A program made the position numbers and the translations under genes. Below, piece by piece: positions 1 to 8,261 of a stretch of DNA of 17,841 nucleotides. Under the pieces are notes generated by a model, which saw nothing but the letters and a program-made list of their open reading frames with translations, was not told the DNA's origin and ran no database searches. Each line of letters starts with the position of its first letter. Positions within the stretch are counted from its first letter, which is position 1. The stretch comes from Bacillota bacterium (GTDB taxonomy: Bacteria > Bacillota > Clostridia > Christensenellales > CAG-138): contig JAEXFV010000129.1 in assembly GCA_023451115.1 (NCBI GenBank), positions 1 through 17,841 of the forward strand, in the 5' to 3' direction.

Positions 1-2
1 CT

Positions 3-122
3 TTTGTCATCCAGCCAATCTATGCGAATAAGGGCTTGGAGGGTTCCCTGCTGATCCTGAAAGTCCATGCTGCTTCCGTTAACATCAGAGGGGCCAAAAT
101 AATTCCAGCCAATGTAAAATGA
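3..122 (+). CDS. 3' end of an unrecognised protein-coding gene (partial)
   Basis: An open frame runs in from the left edge and ends at TGA 120-122, giving 39 residues. It starts FVIQPIYANKG, continues through a hydrophobic stretch (GSLLILKVHAA) and ends IIPANVK. The codons look like ordinary coding sequence for the region and no stop interrupts it. I do not recognise the family and the N-terminal part is outside the window. A rho-independent terminator at 295-323 on the same strand fits the end of a plus-strand transcript. The frame could be chance, so confidence is low. Confidence 0.4.
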   Translation, partial: FVIQPIYANKGLEGSLLILKVHAASVNIRGAKIIPANVK

Positions 123-389
123 AACGGCAGGCCTGAATAAACTGTTGCAGTTATTTTTAGTATTATTTTGATTTTGGGATGGGCTTGAACACCGCAGCCT
201 TGAAAAAAGGGCTGAACGCCGCGGGATTGGAATGGCTCCTTACTAAAAATTCCGAAACCCAAGGGGGGTAGTAAATAGTTGTTTTGCAAGGAATGCCCCG
301 GCTATTGACGGCGGGGCTTTTTTGCGTATACCATAGAAACATAGCCTGTTAGCAGCATATGGGCAGGTAAAATGCGATAAAAGGAAGGA
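123..389. other. Intergenic stretch with terminator, no confident gene
   Basis: Between the partial frame and the cyclase gene I see no convincing gene. A 30-codon plus-strand frame at 179-271 lacks a Shine-Dalgarno site. A minus-strand frame crosses 20-289 but resembles nothing and overlaps the partial gene. The only clear signal is the hairpin at 295-323. No good promoter for the cyclase gene could be picked out in 324-389. Confidence 0.5.
295..323 (+). terminator. Rho-independent terminator
   Basis: GCCCCG (295-300) pairs with CGGGGC (312-317) around an 11-nt loop and is followed directly by six T (318-323). The T run makes it a plus-strand terminator, closing whatever transcript enters from the left edge and separating it from the cyclase gene. 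Confidence 0.8.
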
Positions 390-395
390 TTGCTC

Positions 396-1040
396 ATGCA
401 CGTTGTAGATTTAACCCATACGATAGCACCCGGCATGCCGGTATACCCCGGCACGCAACCTCCAACGTTTTCTTGCGCGAATACCTGGGAGCAGGATGGG
501 TTTCATGAAACCCTGATTTCTTTTTATACGCATACCGGTACCCATATGGATCCTCCCGCTCACCTTTTCCCTCAGGGCATCACACTGGACCGGCTGGATG
601 CTTCCCATTTTGTAGGCAGCGCGCTTACAATCGATTGCAGCGCCGTCCCGGCTGGCGGCCGGATTTCCCTGGCGCAGCTGGCGCCGGTACGCACATTGGC
701 AGATCAGGCCGAGTTTATTCTGTTTTACACTGGGTGGGATAGGCACTGGGGTACTTCGGAATATTTCGGCCCTTATCCCTGTATCGAAGAGGGGGTAGCG
801 GATTATCTCCTTTCCAGCGGTAAAAAAGGCATGGGATTGGATACTATCAGCATTGACCCCATCACCAGTCACACGCTTCCCCTTCATAAAAAAGTGTTGG
901 GTGACACGCCCTTTGTTATCCTGGAAAATTTAACAAACCTGTCCAGTACCGGCACAGGGCTTTTTACGCTGTGCGCCCTGCCCCTTAAGCTACATAACGG
1001 GGATGGCGCCCCCATCCGCGCCGTGGCGTTGCTTCCTTAG
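396..1040 (+). CDS. Cyclase family protein (kynurenine-formamidase-like metal-dependent hydrolase)
   Basis: This 214-residue protein matches the cyclase/kynurenine formamidase family, metal-dependent amidohydrolases of about 210-220 residues. The signature is HTGTHMDPPAH at residues 46-56, the HxGTHxDxPxH metal-binding motif. The N-terminus (VVDLTHTIAPGMPVYPG) and the late GLDTISIDP segment are also typical. The ATG at 396 is preferred over a TTG at 390 because AAGGAAGG at 381-388 lies 7 nt upstream of the ATG and abuts the TTG. The gene stands alone on the plus strand and ends 4 nt before the convergent kinase gene. The substrate is unknown: relatives act on N-formylkynurenine, isatin and other amides. 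A link to the purine operon would be guesswork. Confidence 0.88.
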   Translation: MHVVDLTHTIAPGMPVYPGTQPPTFSCANTWEQDGFHETLISFYTHTGTHMDPPAHLFPQGITLDRLDASHFVGSALTIDCSAVPAGGRISLAQLAPVRTLADQAEFILFYTGWDRHWGTSEYFGPYPCIEEGVADYLLSSGKKGMGLDTISIDPITSHTLPLHKKVLGDTPFVILENLTNLSSTGTGLFTLCALPLKLHNGDGAPIRAVALLP

Positions 1041-1044
1041 GCTT

Positions 1045-2028
1045 TTACTCCGCAAACATTTCCTGGGGGAGCGGCAACTGCAGCCGCAGCGTCGTGCCCT
1101 GCCCTACCGTGGATTGGATGTGGATACCGATTTGCAGTTGGTCTGCAATGCGTTTGGCAAGATACAGGCCGATGCCGCTGGCCCGTTTATCCATACGGCC
1201 ATTGTAGCCGGTATATCCCTTTTCAAATACCCGTTCCACATCTTCAGGGCGGATGCCAATGCCAGTATCCTGTATGAGCAGCGTGTTCTCTCCCTCACGC
1301 CGGATGGTAACGCCGCCAGTATTGGTGTATTTAATGGCGTTAGACAACCCCTGTTCTATCACAAATGCCAGCCATTTAGGGTCCGTTACCGCCAAAATGC
1401 CAGTGGGCTGGACATCCACGCGAAGGCGTTTGCCAATAAACAGCATGGCATATTTTTTTACGCAACTTCGAATCACATCATCCACCTGGCAGGGAGCTGG
1501 CACCAGATCCTGGGATAAGTTCTGGGTTTTCACATAGGTGAGCGCCATTTCCACATAGCGTTCAATTTGAAACAGCTCCCGTTCCATTTCCTCACGCTGC
1601 AATTCGGGCTCCTGCAACAGCAGCCGTAATGCAAAAATTGGGGTTTTAATCTGGTGCACCCACATGGTGTAATAATCCAGCATAGCCCGGCTGCTTCTTT
1701 CCCATTCTTCCATGCTGGTATGATACATCTCCCGCAGGTCCTGGCCAATTTCGCGAAAATCCTCTTCTATCAGCCCCTGCGCAGGCGGCAGCGCTTGCTC
1801 AAATTTGGTCAGTTTTTGCCGCACCGTTTTCAATTCTTTGTGCCGGCGGTACATATGCCACCCGTCTATTCCGGCAAAGAGTAAAAAACCTGCTGTCATC
1901 AATAACAGGGTATATCCCATCAGGCTTTTGCTTTGGCCGCTGAGCAACTGTACCATACCAAAGCCGATAGCACAAACCAGATATAACAGCACCAACGGCC
2001 CCCGGGCTTTCCAATATTGCCTAATCAT
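1045..2028 (-). CDS. Sensor histidine kinase, BceS-type
   Basis: This 327-residue membrane kinase is predicted to phosphorylate the regulator encoded just upstream. Two hydrophobic segments (about residues 11-30 and 39-55) are joined by a very short loop, the layout of intramembrane-sensing Bce-type kinases, which have almost no extracellular sensor. Then come the H-box WVHQIKTP with His125, the N-box (N230 in LSNAIKYT), the G1 box DTGIGI (D254) and the G2 box SGIGLYLAK (about 284-292). The ATG at 2028 overlaps the regulator gene by 8 nt; a TTG at 2061 preceded by GGAAG is an alternative that adds 11 residues. Bce kinases usually receive their signal through a BceAB ABC transporter and report on peptide antibiotics, but no such transporter is in this window. 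Confidence 0.9.
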   Translation of the reverse strand: MIRQYWKARGPLVLLYLVCAIGFGMVQLLSGQSKSLMGYTLLLMTAGFLLFAGIDGWHMYRRHKELKTVRQKLTKFEQALPPAQGLIEEDFREIGQDLREMYHTSMEEWERSSRAMLDYYTMWVHQIKTPIFALRLLLQEPELQREEMERELFQIERYVEMALTYVKTQNLSQDLVPAPCQVDDVIRSCVKKYAMLFIGKRLRVDVQPTGILAVTDPKWLAFVIEQGLSNAIKYTNTGGVTIRREGENTLLIQDTGIGIRPEDVERVFEKGYTGYNGRMDKRASGIGLYLAKRIADQLQIGIHIQSTVGQGTTLRLQLPLPQEMFAE

Positions 2029-2698
2029 GCAGTAAATATCCCAATCCCTTTCTGGTTTCAATGCAGTCTTCCAACCCGATTTCCGCCAGGGTCTTGCGCA
2101 GCCGGTTTACGTTTACGCTTAAGGTATTGTCATCAACAAAACACTCGCTATCCCAAAGGGTGCGCATCATTTCCTCCCGGCTCACCACGCTGCCTTTGCA
2201 TTGTAACAGCAGTTGTAAAATGCGTTGCTCGTTTTTTGTGAGCACAACCGTTTTCCCCTGGTAGCACACCTGACCTTCTCTAGGGGAAAATGCAGCTCCG
2301 CAAAATTCCATATTGGGCATAGCCTCTCCTGCCATATCGTAACTGCGGCGCAGCATTGCCTGCACCTTGGCCAACAGCACTTCCATGGAAAAGGGTTTGG
2401 TGATATAATCATCCCCGCCCATATTCACCGCCATTACAATATCCATGTTTTCCGTGCGGGAAGACAGGAAGATTACCGGCACGGTAGAAATCCTGCGAAT
2501 TTGGGCGCACCAATAATATCCATTATAAAAGGGTAGTGAAATATCCATCAACGCCAGGTGGGGTTGATACTGCTCAAACTCCTCCATCACGTTGTCAAAC
2601 TGCTGGGTGCAACGCGTCTCGTATCCCCACCGCTCCAGCGCCCGGCTGATCGCCCCCGCAATCACCTGGTCGTCCTCCACGATCAGTATCCGATACAT
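2021..2698 (-). CDS. Response regulator, OmpR/PhoB family, BceR-type
   Basis: This 225-residue DNA-binding regulator pairs with the kinase that follows it. The receiver domain (residues 1-120) has the acidic pair E8/D9/D10, phospho-acceptor D52 (LALMDISLP), switch serines about 79-80 and K101 in the DDYITKPF motif. A winged-helix Trans_reg_C domain follows (about 130-223), containing LTKNEQRILQLLL and VNVNRLRKTL. The ATG at 2696-2698 has AAGGAGGC 7 nt upstream; longer in-frame extensions lack a better site. The stop is TAG at 2021-2023 and overlaps the kinase start. The operon appears to contain only these two genes, transcribed toward the cyclase gene. Confidence 0.92.
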   Translation of the reverse strand: MYRILIVEDDQVIAGAISRALERWGYETRCTQQFDNVMEEFEQYQPHLALMDISLPFYNGYYWCAQIRRISTVPVIFLSSRTENMDIVMAVNMGGDDYITKPFSMEVLLAKVQAMLRRSYDMAGEAMPNMEFCGAAFSPREGQVCYQGKTVVLTKNEQRILQLLLQCKGSVVSREEMMRTLWDSECFVDDNTLSVNVNRLRKTLAEIGLEDCIETRKGLGYLLHD

Positions 2699-2823
2699 GG
2701 GCCCGCCTCCTTGCAACGATTTCTCTCTCCAGTATGCAGTATGCACGGCCAAAAGTCATCTGCAAGTTTGTCTGGGCTTTCCATGTAGGGTTTTCCATAA
2801 AGCATGTTTTCTGTTTTGCAACC

Positions 2824-2853
2824 ATTATCCGCTGCAATCTTTTTATCCTTCAA
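2824..2853 (-). promoter_or_regulatory. Possible promoter of the two-component pair
   Basis: On the minus strand TTGAAG (2848-2853) and GATAAT (2824-2829) are 18 nt apart, just downstream of the adenine deaminase terminator. Use of this promoter would give a leader of roughly 120 nt before the regulator ATG. A weaker alternative (TTGCAG then CATACT-like) lies nearer the gene. The assignment is tentative. Confidence 0.35.
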
Positions 2854-2857
2854 GTAC

Positions 2858-2889
2858 AAAAAAGCGGTTATTCCATTTGGAATAACCGC
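2858..2889 (-). terminator. Rho-independent terminator of the purine operon
   Basis: A perfect 11-bp stem, GCGGTTATTCC (2864-2874) with GGAATAACCGC (2879-2889), has a 4-nt loop and is followed on the minus strand by six U (2858-2863). It begins 10 nt after the adenine deaminase stop codon and marks the end of the long minus-strand operon. Confidence 0.95.
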
Positions 2890-2899
2890 CCGCATGTAC

Positions 2900-4672
2900 T
2901 TATGGTAAAAACACCGGCACAAAATCCTGCTTGCTTCCATCCACAAGCCCGAGATCGGTAATATGGATCCCTGGCGCTGCTGGCAATGAGAGCAACGCAA
3001 TTTTAAGCAGTTGCACAGGCGCTTGGGTAATGGCATTGAGCGCATCTTCTACTTGGCGCACCTGCTTAGCCAAGGGTTCACATTCTAAAACGGACATGAC
3101 TCCCCCGATGGGAAGCTCCAAAATGGCTTCCACCTTTCCATTTCGGGTTACGCAAATTCCACCGCCGCATTGGCTAAGGGTTTGTGCGGCCAGATAGGCG
3201 TCGTCAGCATTGGTATAAACCACGGTGAAATTGTGGCTATCATGGGATACCGTAGCGGCCACCGCCCCTTCCAGCAACCCGAAATGATCTAAGGGAACAA
3301 TGGTTTTTTGCTGCTTTCCATATCGGTTACAGGAGCATGCCCAGTTTACAACACATTGGTTTTGGGGCAGAACAATGTTCCCTTCATTTATCTGCATCTC
3401 CACATAATCCATAGAGGAAAAGGGCGAACCGTTAGGGCGATGATGCACGAGAGCCGTCAAAACGCTGCCTTTATGCCCCTGTGGCGCTTTTAAAACAAAA
3501 TTTTCCGGCCCTTTAATTGCCGCCAGGTTGATGGTGTTTGCAAAAGGCGCGGGCTGCCGCATATCTTCATGGAGGTATGTTCCATCTTGTGCAATGAGTT
3601 CACCGTCCACCCATACTGCCAGAGGCTTCGACCCGTCCAATGCGTTTAACAGCTGCATATCGGCGCAGTAACCGGGTGCGATTGCGCCTAAATCCTCAAA
3701 TCCATACTCTTTTGCAGCCTGGTAAGTAGCAAAACGGTAAGCACGCATGGGATCAATGCCATAATAAATCGCCCGCTTCACCACATGATTCATATGTCCT
3801 TTTTCATATAAATCGTTTGCATGAATATCATCTGTGCAAAGCGTTACATTATCTGTCCACGGCGTGTTTTTTACCGCCTCCACATACCCCTTCATATAAT
3901 CAGCATGTGAGGATGACTTCATATCAATGTGAAGCCCCATACGCATTTTTGCACTGCAGTCTTCATCGGTTCTGCACTCATGGTCGCTGACAGGCCCGGC
4001 TAAAATATATGCTGCAATCTCCTTCTCCTCACGGGCCATCACATGGCCTTGCAAGAACGCATTTTTCTCTCTGCCCGCCGCAAGAATAGCCGGCATTCTG
4101 CCCTTGTTATGGATAATATTATTATAATCCATTAACTCGCCGATCCCCAACACGCCAGGCATCTCTAAAATTTCAGAAATCTCCTTTGCGCCAAACTCAG
4201 CGCCCGAGGTCTCCAAGCCCGGAGAGCAGGGCACGCAGGACGGCGCCAGGGTATACAACCGCATCTTGGTATCCTGGCTATCCTCTACCATATACCGTAC
4301 GCCGGGCACACCCAGAATATTGCCCAATTCGTGCGGGTCGGTTACCGCGGTTGTGGTCCCCCACACCACCGCTGCTTTTGCAAAATTATGGGGCGCCATC
4401 ATGGTTACTTCAATGTGCATATGCACATCAACGAAGCCGGGCAACAAATACGCGCCTTTGGCATCGTAACTGTTTTTGCTTTTTAGGGCGATTGTTTCCT
4501 CCGGATTTCGAACCCGAATAACAATACCGTCCAATATATCCACACAAGCCGGGTAACATTCCCCGGTAATCATGTTTGCCAGCATGGCGTTTTCAATGGT
4601 TAAATCCGGTGCGATCCGCTGCATTGCGCCATCAACCAGGCGCTGATAATTCCGATTGGCTTTCGCCTTCAT
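2900..4672 (-). CDS. ade: Adenine deaminase
   Basis: This 590-residue amidohydrolase is predicted to deaminate adenine to hypoxanthine plus ammonia in the cytoplasm. The order of motifs matches AdeC-type enzymes: GFVDVHMHIE (residues 79-88, metal-binding histidines), TDPHELGN (111-118), GIGELMDYN (176-184), QGHV (208-211), VSDHE (228-232) and CTDDIHANDL (279-288, with the conserved Asp pair). A C-terminal adenine-deaminase domain follows, and the length is normal for the family. The ATG at 4672 has AGGAGG about 7 nt upstream. It starts 18 nt after the molybdenum-subunit stop, is the last gene of the operon and is followed by a strong terminator. Its product, hypoxanthine, is a plausible substrate for the co-encoded hydroxylase. 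Confidence 0.95.
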   Translation of the reverse strand: MKAKANRNYQRLVDGAMQRIAPDLTIENAMLANMITGECYPACVDILDGIVIRVRNPEETIALKSKNSYDAKGAYLLPGFVDVHMHIEVTMMAPHNFAKAAVVWGTTTAVTDPHELGNILGVPGVRYMVEDSQDTKMRLYTLAPSCVPCSPGLETSGAEFGAKEISEILEMPGVLGIGELMDYNNIIHNKGRMPAILAAGREKNAFLQGHVMAREEKEIAAYILAGPVSDHECRTDEDCSAKMRMGLHIDMKSSSHADYMKGYVEAVKNTPWTDNVTLCTDDIHANDLYEKGHMNHVVKRAIYYGIDPMRAYRFATYQAAKEYGFEDLGAIAPGYCADMQLLNALDGSKPLAVWVDGELIAQDGTYLHEDMRQPAPFANTINLAAIKGPENFVLKAPQGHKGSVLTALVHHRPNGSPFSSMDYVEMQINEGNIVLPQNQCVVNWACSCNRYGKQQKTIVPLDHFGLLEGAVAATVSHDSHNFTVVYTNADDAYLAAQTLSQCGGGICVTRNGKVEAILELPIGGVMSVLECEPLAKQVRQVEDALNAITQAPVQLLKIALLSLPAAPGIHITDLGLVDGSKQDFVPVFLP

Positions 4673-4690
4673 ATTGACCCTCCTGTTTTG

Positions 4691-7003
4691 TTATTCTCCC
4701 GTGTATCTTTGTTCTTCAGCCTGCTGTAAAAGCGCCATTTTTACTTTTTCCGGCGTAATGGGTAAATCGCAAATCCGTACGCCGCAGGCGCGATATACTG
4801 CGTCCGCAATGGCCGGGGCAGACGCATTGATCACAACCTCGCCAATGGACTTCGCCCCATACGGCCCGGTAGACTCATAACTGCTCTCAAACGCAACCTG
4901 AATTCGCGGGATATCCAGCCTGGTGGGAATACGGTAATTGAGCAGCGAATCACACGTTAACTTACCATTGGCATTGTATCGCACGTCCTCATAAAGGGCC
5001 ATTCCAATGCCTTGTACAATGCCGCCTTCCGCCTGCACCCGAGCCAGCGTTGGATTCATCACAGTGCCGCAATCCACAGCAAGAACAAAATCCAGCACCC
5101 GTACAGCGCCCGTTCCCCGGTCCAGCAATATTTTGCAGAACCCAGCGACAAATGGCGGAGGAGAGGCCTTACTGCCATAGCCTTCCGTTGCGGTAAGCCA
5201 GCGGCTCTTGCTTCCTTTTACAAGCGCAATGGCTAGATCATTCAGCGATATTTTATGGGCGCCATCGCCAAGCGCATACACATACTCCCCGTCGAACCCG
5301 GCCTCTTCTTTTGCAATATCCAGCCGCATGGCGCCCTGCTCGAGAATCTGTTCCCGCAGCTTTTCACAGGCACGCTTGGCTGCCATTCCGGAAAGATAGG
5401 TTGTTCGGGAAGCGCAGGCGCCTTTATCAAATGGGGAGTAATCCGTATCCACTGTGCTCACCACAACATGCTGCAAGTCGCACTTTAATTCTTCACAGAC
5501 GATCTGCGCAAGTATGGTGTCGCACCCCGTGCCAATATCACAGGCGCCTGCCGTCAGGGTATAATACCCTTTGTCGTTTAACCGGACGGATACATGGGAC
5601 GCATCCAGCTCTGCAATGCCGGACGTTTGCATGGAAACCGCCATGCCATAAGCCATTACCCGGTCTTCTCCCACCTCTTCTACAAGGCGATCCGCCCGCC
5701 AGCCGATCAGTTGTTTCCCTGTTTGAATGCAGCGATCCAACGCGCAACTGCCAAGAGGCGCATCGCTGCCAAACGCAGGCAGCTGCATGCCTTCGTGGGG
5801 GATGTTTTTCATATAAAAAGCCACAGGATCCATTTGCAGCCGCTGCGCTATGGTGCTGGCCATGGACTGCAGCGCAAAGCACCCCTGGGGCACGCCATAC
5901 CCACGGAAGGCGCCGCCGGTCATGGTGTTGGTATACACTGCATCCACCGAATAGCGATAGGCCTCCAGCCGGCTAAACTATGGAATATTTCGCGTTACCG
6001 AAAGCATGGCGGTTGAACCTGCATGCTCAGAAAACGCCCCTGCATTTGAGAGAGCATCCACCTCCAAAGCACGCACGATCCCATCTTTCGTCGCCCCCAT
6101 TTTTACATGAAAGCGCATTTGATGGCGGCTATTTGAGCCAATGAAGCATTCGTTACGTGTAAATACCAGTTTGGAGGGAAGCCCCGTTTTTTCCGTGACA
6201 AATGCATTGATGATTTCTGTAATCAAACTTTGTTTTGCGCCAAATCCGCCGCCAATTCTGGGTTTTATAACCCGCACCCTTGCATCGGGAATGCCCAGCG
6301 CCTGCGCAACAATGCGCCGCACATGAAAGGGGATTTGTGTGGAACTGATAATGACCAAGCGCTGGTTATGGTCCAGATAGCAATAGCTCCGATATCCCTC
6401 CATAGGAACATGTGAGTTTGCCACTGTAATAAACGTGCGCTCCTCCACAACATCACAATCATCCAATACCGCTTTGAGGTCGCCCTGCTCCTGCTCCTGG
6501 TGCATGACAAGGTTGCGGGCAGGGTCGCTGCCAGGATTGCCGTTTGGAAAATAGTCCTTTTGAGGGTGCACCACTGTTTCTGCATCCAACGCCTTGGTAA
6601 AATCCAAAACCGGCTCCAGCACCTCATATTGTATCTTGATTAGCTTAAGGGCGTTATCTGCGCTTCTTTCATCTTCCCCCAGCACAATAGCGGCTACGTC
6701 CCCTACATACCGCACATATTCATCCAAAATCAGGCGGTCATATGGCGAACGTTCCGGAAAGGAGGTTCCCCCCATTTGGAAGCGGATTGCCGGTGTATCC
6801 CGGTAAGTAAACACTGCCAGTACGCCAGGCGCCGCCTGTGCACGTGAAACATCAATGGCTTTTATTCGGGCAAAGGCATGGGGACTCCTCAGCAGCTTAA
6901 TCACCGGGCAATTGATTGGGGCAAAGTCATCAGTATACATTGCTTTGCCAGACAACAATGCACGTGAATCCAATTTTTCAATACTTTTTCCAACCATCTT
7001 CAC
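4691..7003 (-). pseudogene. Xanthine dehydrogenase family molybdopterin-binding subunit, interrupted by an in-frame TAG
   Basis: Read through the TAG, this is a 770-codon large subunit, full length for molybdenum hydroxylases. The first half (codons 1-341) has the aldehyde oxidase/xanthine dehydrogenase a/b hammerhead fold and GGGFGAK (251-257). The second half (343-770) has GAFRGYG (364-370), a GACDIGTG loop, and GPYGAKSIGE ending in the catalytic-type Glu722. Both halves lie in the same frame on either side of TAG 5978-5980, and homology seems continuous, so one codon is changed and no frame is shifted. The GTG at 7003 overlaps the 2Fe-2S gene stop as GTGA and has GGGGG 7 nt upstream; an ATG at 6997 is the alternative. 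The enzyme would oxidise a purine such as hypoxanthine or xanthine, but other heteroaromatic substrates are possible. If translation stops at the TAG, no active subunit is made. Confidence 0.87.
5978..5980 (-). other. In-frame amber codon inside the molybdenum subunit
   Basis: The minus-strand reading is V-T-R-N-I-P, TAG, F-S-R-L-E-A-Y, continuing in the same frame into VYTNTMTGGAFRGYG. The next possible start, GTG at 5947, has no well-spaced Shine-Dalgarno site (a GGAGG lies about 14 nt upstream). TAG is the true stop of at least four other genes here (cyclase, response regulator, FAD subunit, second permease), so general reassignment of TAG is unlikely. Confidence 0.9.
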
Positions 7004-7452
7004 GGTGCGACCCCCATAAACGCTTCGATTGCCCGCTGTTGGGCCGCATAGCCAGTACAACGGCACAGGTTTCCAACCAGATAACGCCGAATGGCCTCCT
7101 GGTTGGGATTTTTCAGCTGGCGTTTCATTGCAAGTACTGTCATAATCAGCCCTGGGCTGCAGTATCCACACTGATCCGCCCCTTCCCGGGCCATGTATTT
7201 TGTAAACTGTTCCGCTTCTTCTTGCAGTCCTTCCAACGTAGTAATCCGTTTTCCGTCCGCACGTACTGCTGGATAACTGCACGAAAGAACAGGCTGCTCC
7301 TGCACCCATACCGTACAAATACCGCAACCTCGCGTATCGCATCCCTGGCGTACGCTCATCAAACCTCTTTTGCGAAGTGTTTCCAACAACATTTCGTCCG
7401 GGCGCACGTCAATCTGGCAGGCTCTATTATTGATGCATAGGCTAATTTGCAT
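7000..7452 (-). CDS. 2Fe-2S subunit of a xanthine dehydrogenase-type hydroxylase
   Basis: This 150-residue small subunit carries the two [2Fe-2S] clusters that pass electrons from the molybdenum site to FAD. All eight cysteines are present: C38, C43, C46 and C58 in the plant-ferredoxin-like domain (GCDTRGCGICTV), and C95, C98, C130 and C132 in the helical domain (QCGYCSPG, GNLCRCTGY). Length and order match CoxS/XdhC-type proteins (E. coli XdhC naming, not the MoCo-insertion XdhC). The ATG at 7452 is preceded by GAAAGGTG. The gene begins 5 nt after the FAD-subunit stop, and its TGA overlaps the GTG start of the large subunit, so translation is probably coupled. Confidence 0.95.
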   Translation of the reverse strand: MQISLCINNRACQIDVRPDEMLLETLRKRGLMSVRQGCDTRGCGICTVWVQEQPVLSCSYPAVRADGKRITTLEGLQEEAEQFTKYMAREGADQCGYCSPGLIMTVLAMKRQLKNPNQEAIRRYLVGNLCRCTGYAAQQRAIEAFMGVAP

Positions 7453-7457
7453 AAATT

Positions 7458-8261
7458 CTATTCACCTTTCAACATCCTCTGCTTTACCTGTGCAATTGCA
7501 CGCGCCAACAACACTTTGCAAAGTTCCTTCCGATAGTCTGCGCTTCCACGCCCATTGCTTCCAAATGTTAATTCTTCTGCAGCGCAAAGGCAGGCCGCAG
7601 GAATGTCGCCTCCTGCATTGAGCAACTTCATCGCCCCATATGCCAGTTTGGCAATCCCCGGTCTGGCGCCAACGGCAACTCTCCACCCACTGCTAGGCGA
7701 ATTTGCCGCCGCAACCGTCAGCACCGGTAAATCCGTTGCATTAAGCCGGGTTTGTTGGCAGGCACAAATACCGCCGTTATTGGGAATTTGCACTTCCAGC
7801 AGCAAATCTTTCACTCCAGCGTTTTCAAGAAACGTTTCCAGTGGCACTGATTTGCCCGCATATAATTCCAAGCTGGCGTCCAGTGCCAATAAAACCGTTA
7901 TTACATCAGAAAATCCCAGCCTTGCACATACGCTTCCGCCTATCGTTGCCATATTTCGCAGTTGAACTCCGCCGATTCCCTGCACGCATTGGGTGAAAGC
8001 GCCGCCAAAAAGGCCCGCTAAGCCTGGGTCCGTTTCCAACTGCCGCAGCGTGGTCATTGCGCCAATCTGCACCCGATCCTCGCTTATTTGGATTTGGTTT
8101 AGCCCCAACTTATGGATATCAATCAGCGTATGGATTTCCTTATGCCCCATACCCAGCCAAATACCCCCGGCAAGAATAGCGTGCTTTCGGCTTTTTTGCA
8201 GGGTCTCGTATGCTTCTGCAGGCGTCACAGGGCAGCAATACTGTTTAGCACGGTATGTCAT
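7458..8261 (-). CDS. FAD-binding subunit of a xanthine dehydrogenase-type hydroxylase
   Basis: This 267-residue medium subunit of the CoxM/XdhB type binds FAD and hands electrons to the acceptor. Visible motifs are the pyrophosphate-binding AGGIWLG (31-37), GAMTTLRQLE (67-76) and LRNMATIGGSVC (101-112), followed by the CO-dehydrogenase flavoprotein C-terminal domain. It is slightly shorter than many relatives (about 280-295) but shows no break. The ATG at 8261 lies inside the 3' end of the ATPase gene (17-nt overlap), with GGAGACG upstream on that strand. The order FAD, 2Fe-2S, Mo is the common CoxM-S-L order. No extra 4Fe-4S insert is seen. Confidence 0.92.
   Translation of the reverse strand: MTYRAKQYCCPVTPAEAYETLQKSRKHAILAGGIWLGMGHKEIHTLIDIHKLGLNQIQISEDRVQIGAMTTLRQLETDPGLAGLFGGAFTQCVQGIGGVQLRNMATIGGSVCARLGFSDVITVLLALDASLELYAGKSVPLETFLENAGVKDLLLEVQIPNNGGICACQQTRLNATDLPVLTVAAANSPSSGWRVAVGARPGIAKLAYGAMKLLNAGGDIPAACLCAAEELTFGSNGRGSADYRKELCKVLLARAIAQVKQRMLKGE

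Noticed and set aside
179..271. 30-codon plus-strand frame (MGLNTAALKKG...) before the terminator
   Set aside because: It looks amphipathic and is followed by a terminator, but has no Shine-Dalgarno site, no clear promoter and no recognisable family.
20..289. 89-codon minus-strand frame at the left edge
   Set aside because: It overlaps the partial plus-strand gene, has no ribosome binding site or family features and reads antisense through low-complexity sequence.
4691..5947. Second half of the molybdenum subunit as an independent gene starting at GTG 5947
   Set aside because: There is no correctly spaced ribosome binding site, the start falls inside a conserved domain, and the frame is continuous with the upstream half through one TAG.
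5978..5980. TAG reassigned to an amino acid throughout this genome
   Set aside because: TAG is the natural stop of the cyclase, response regulator, FAD subunit and second permease genes.
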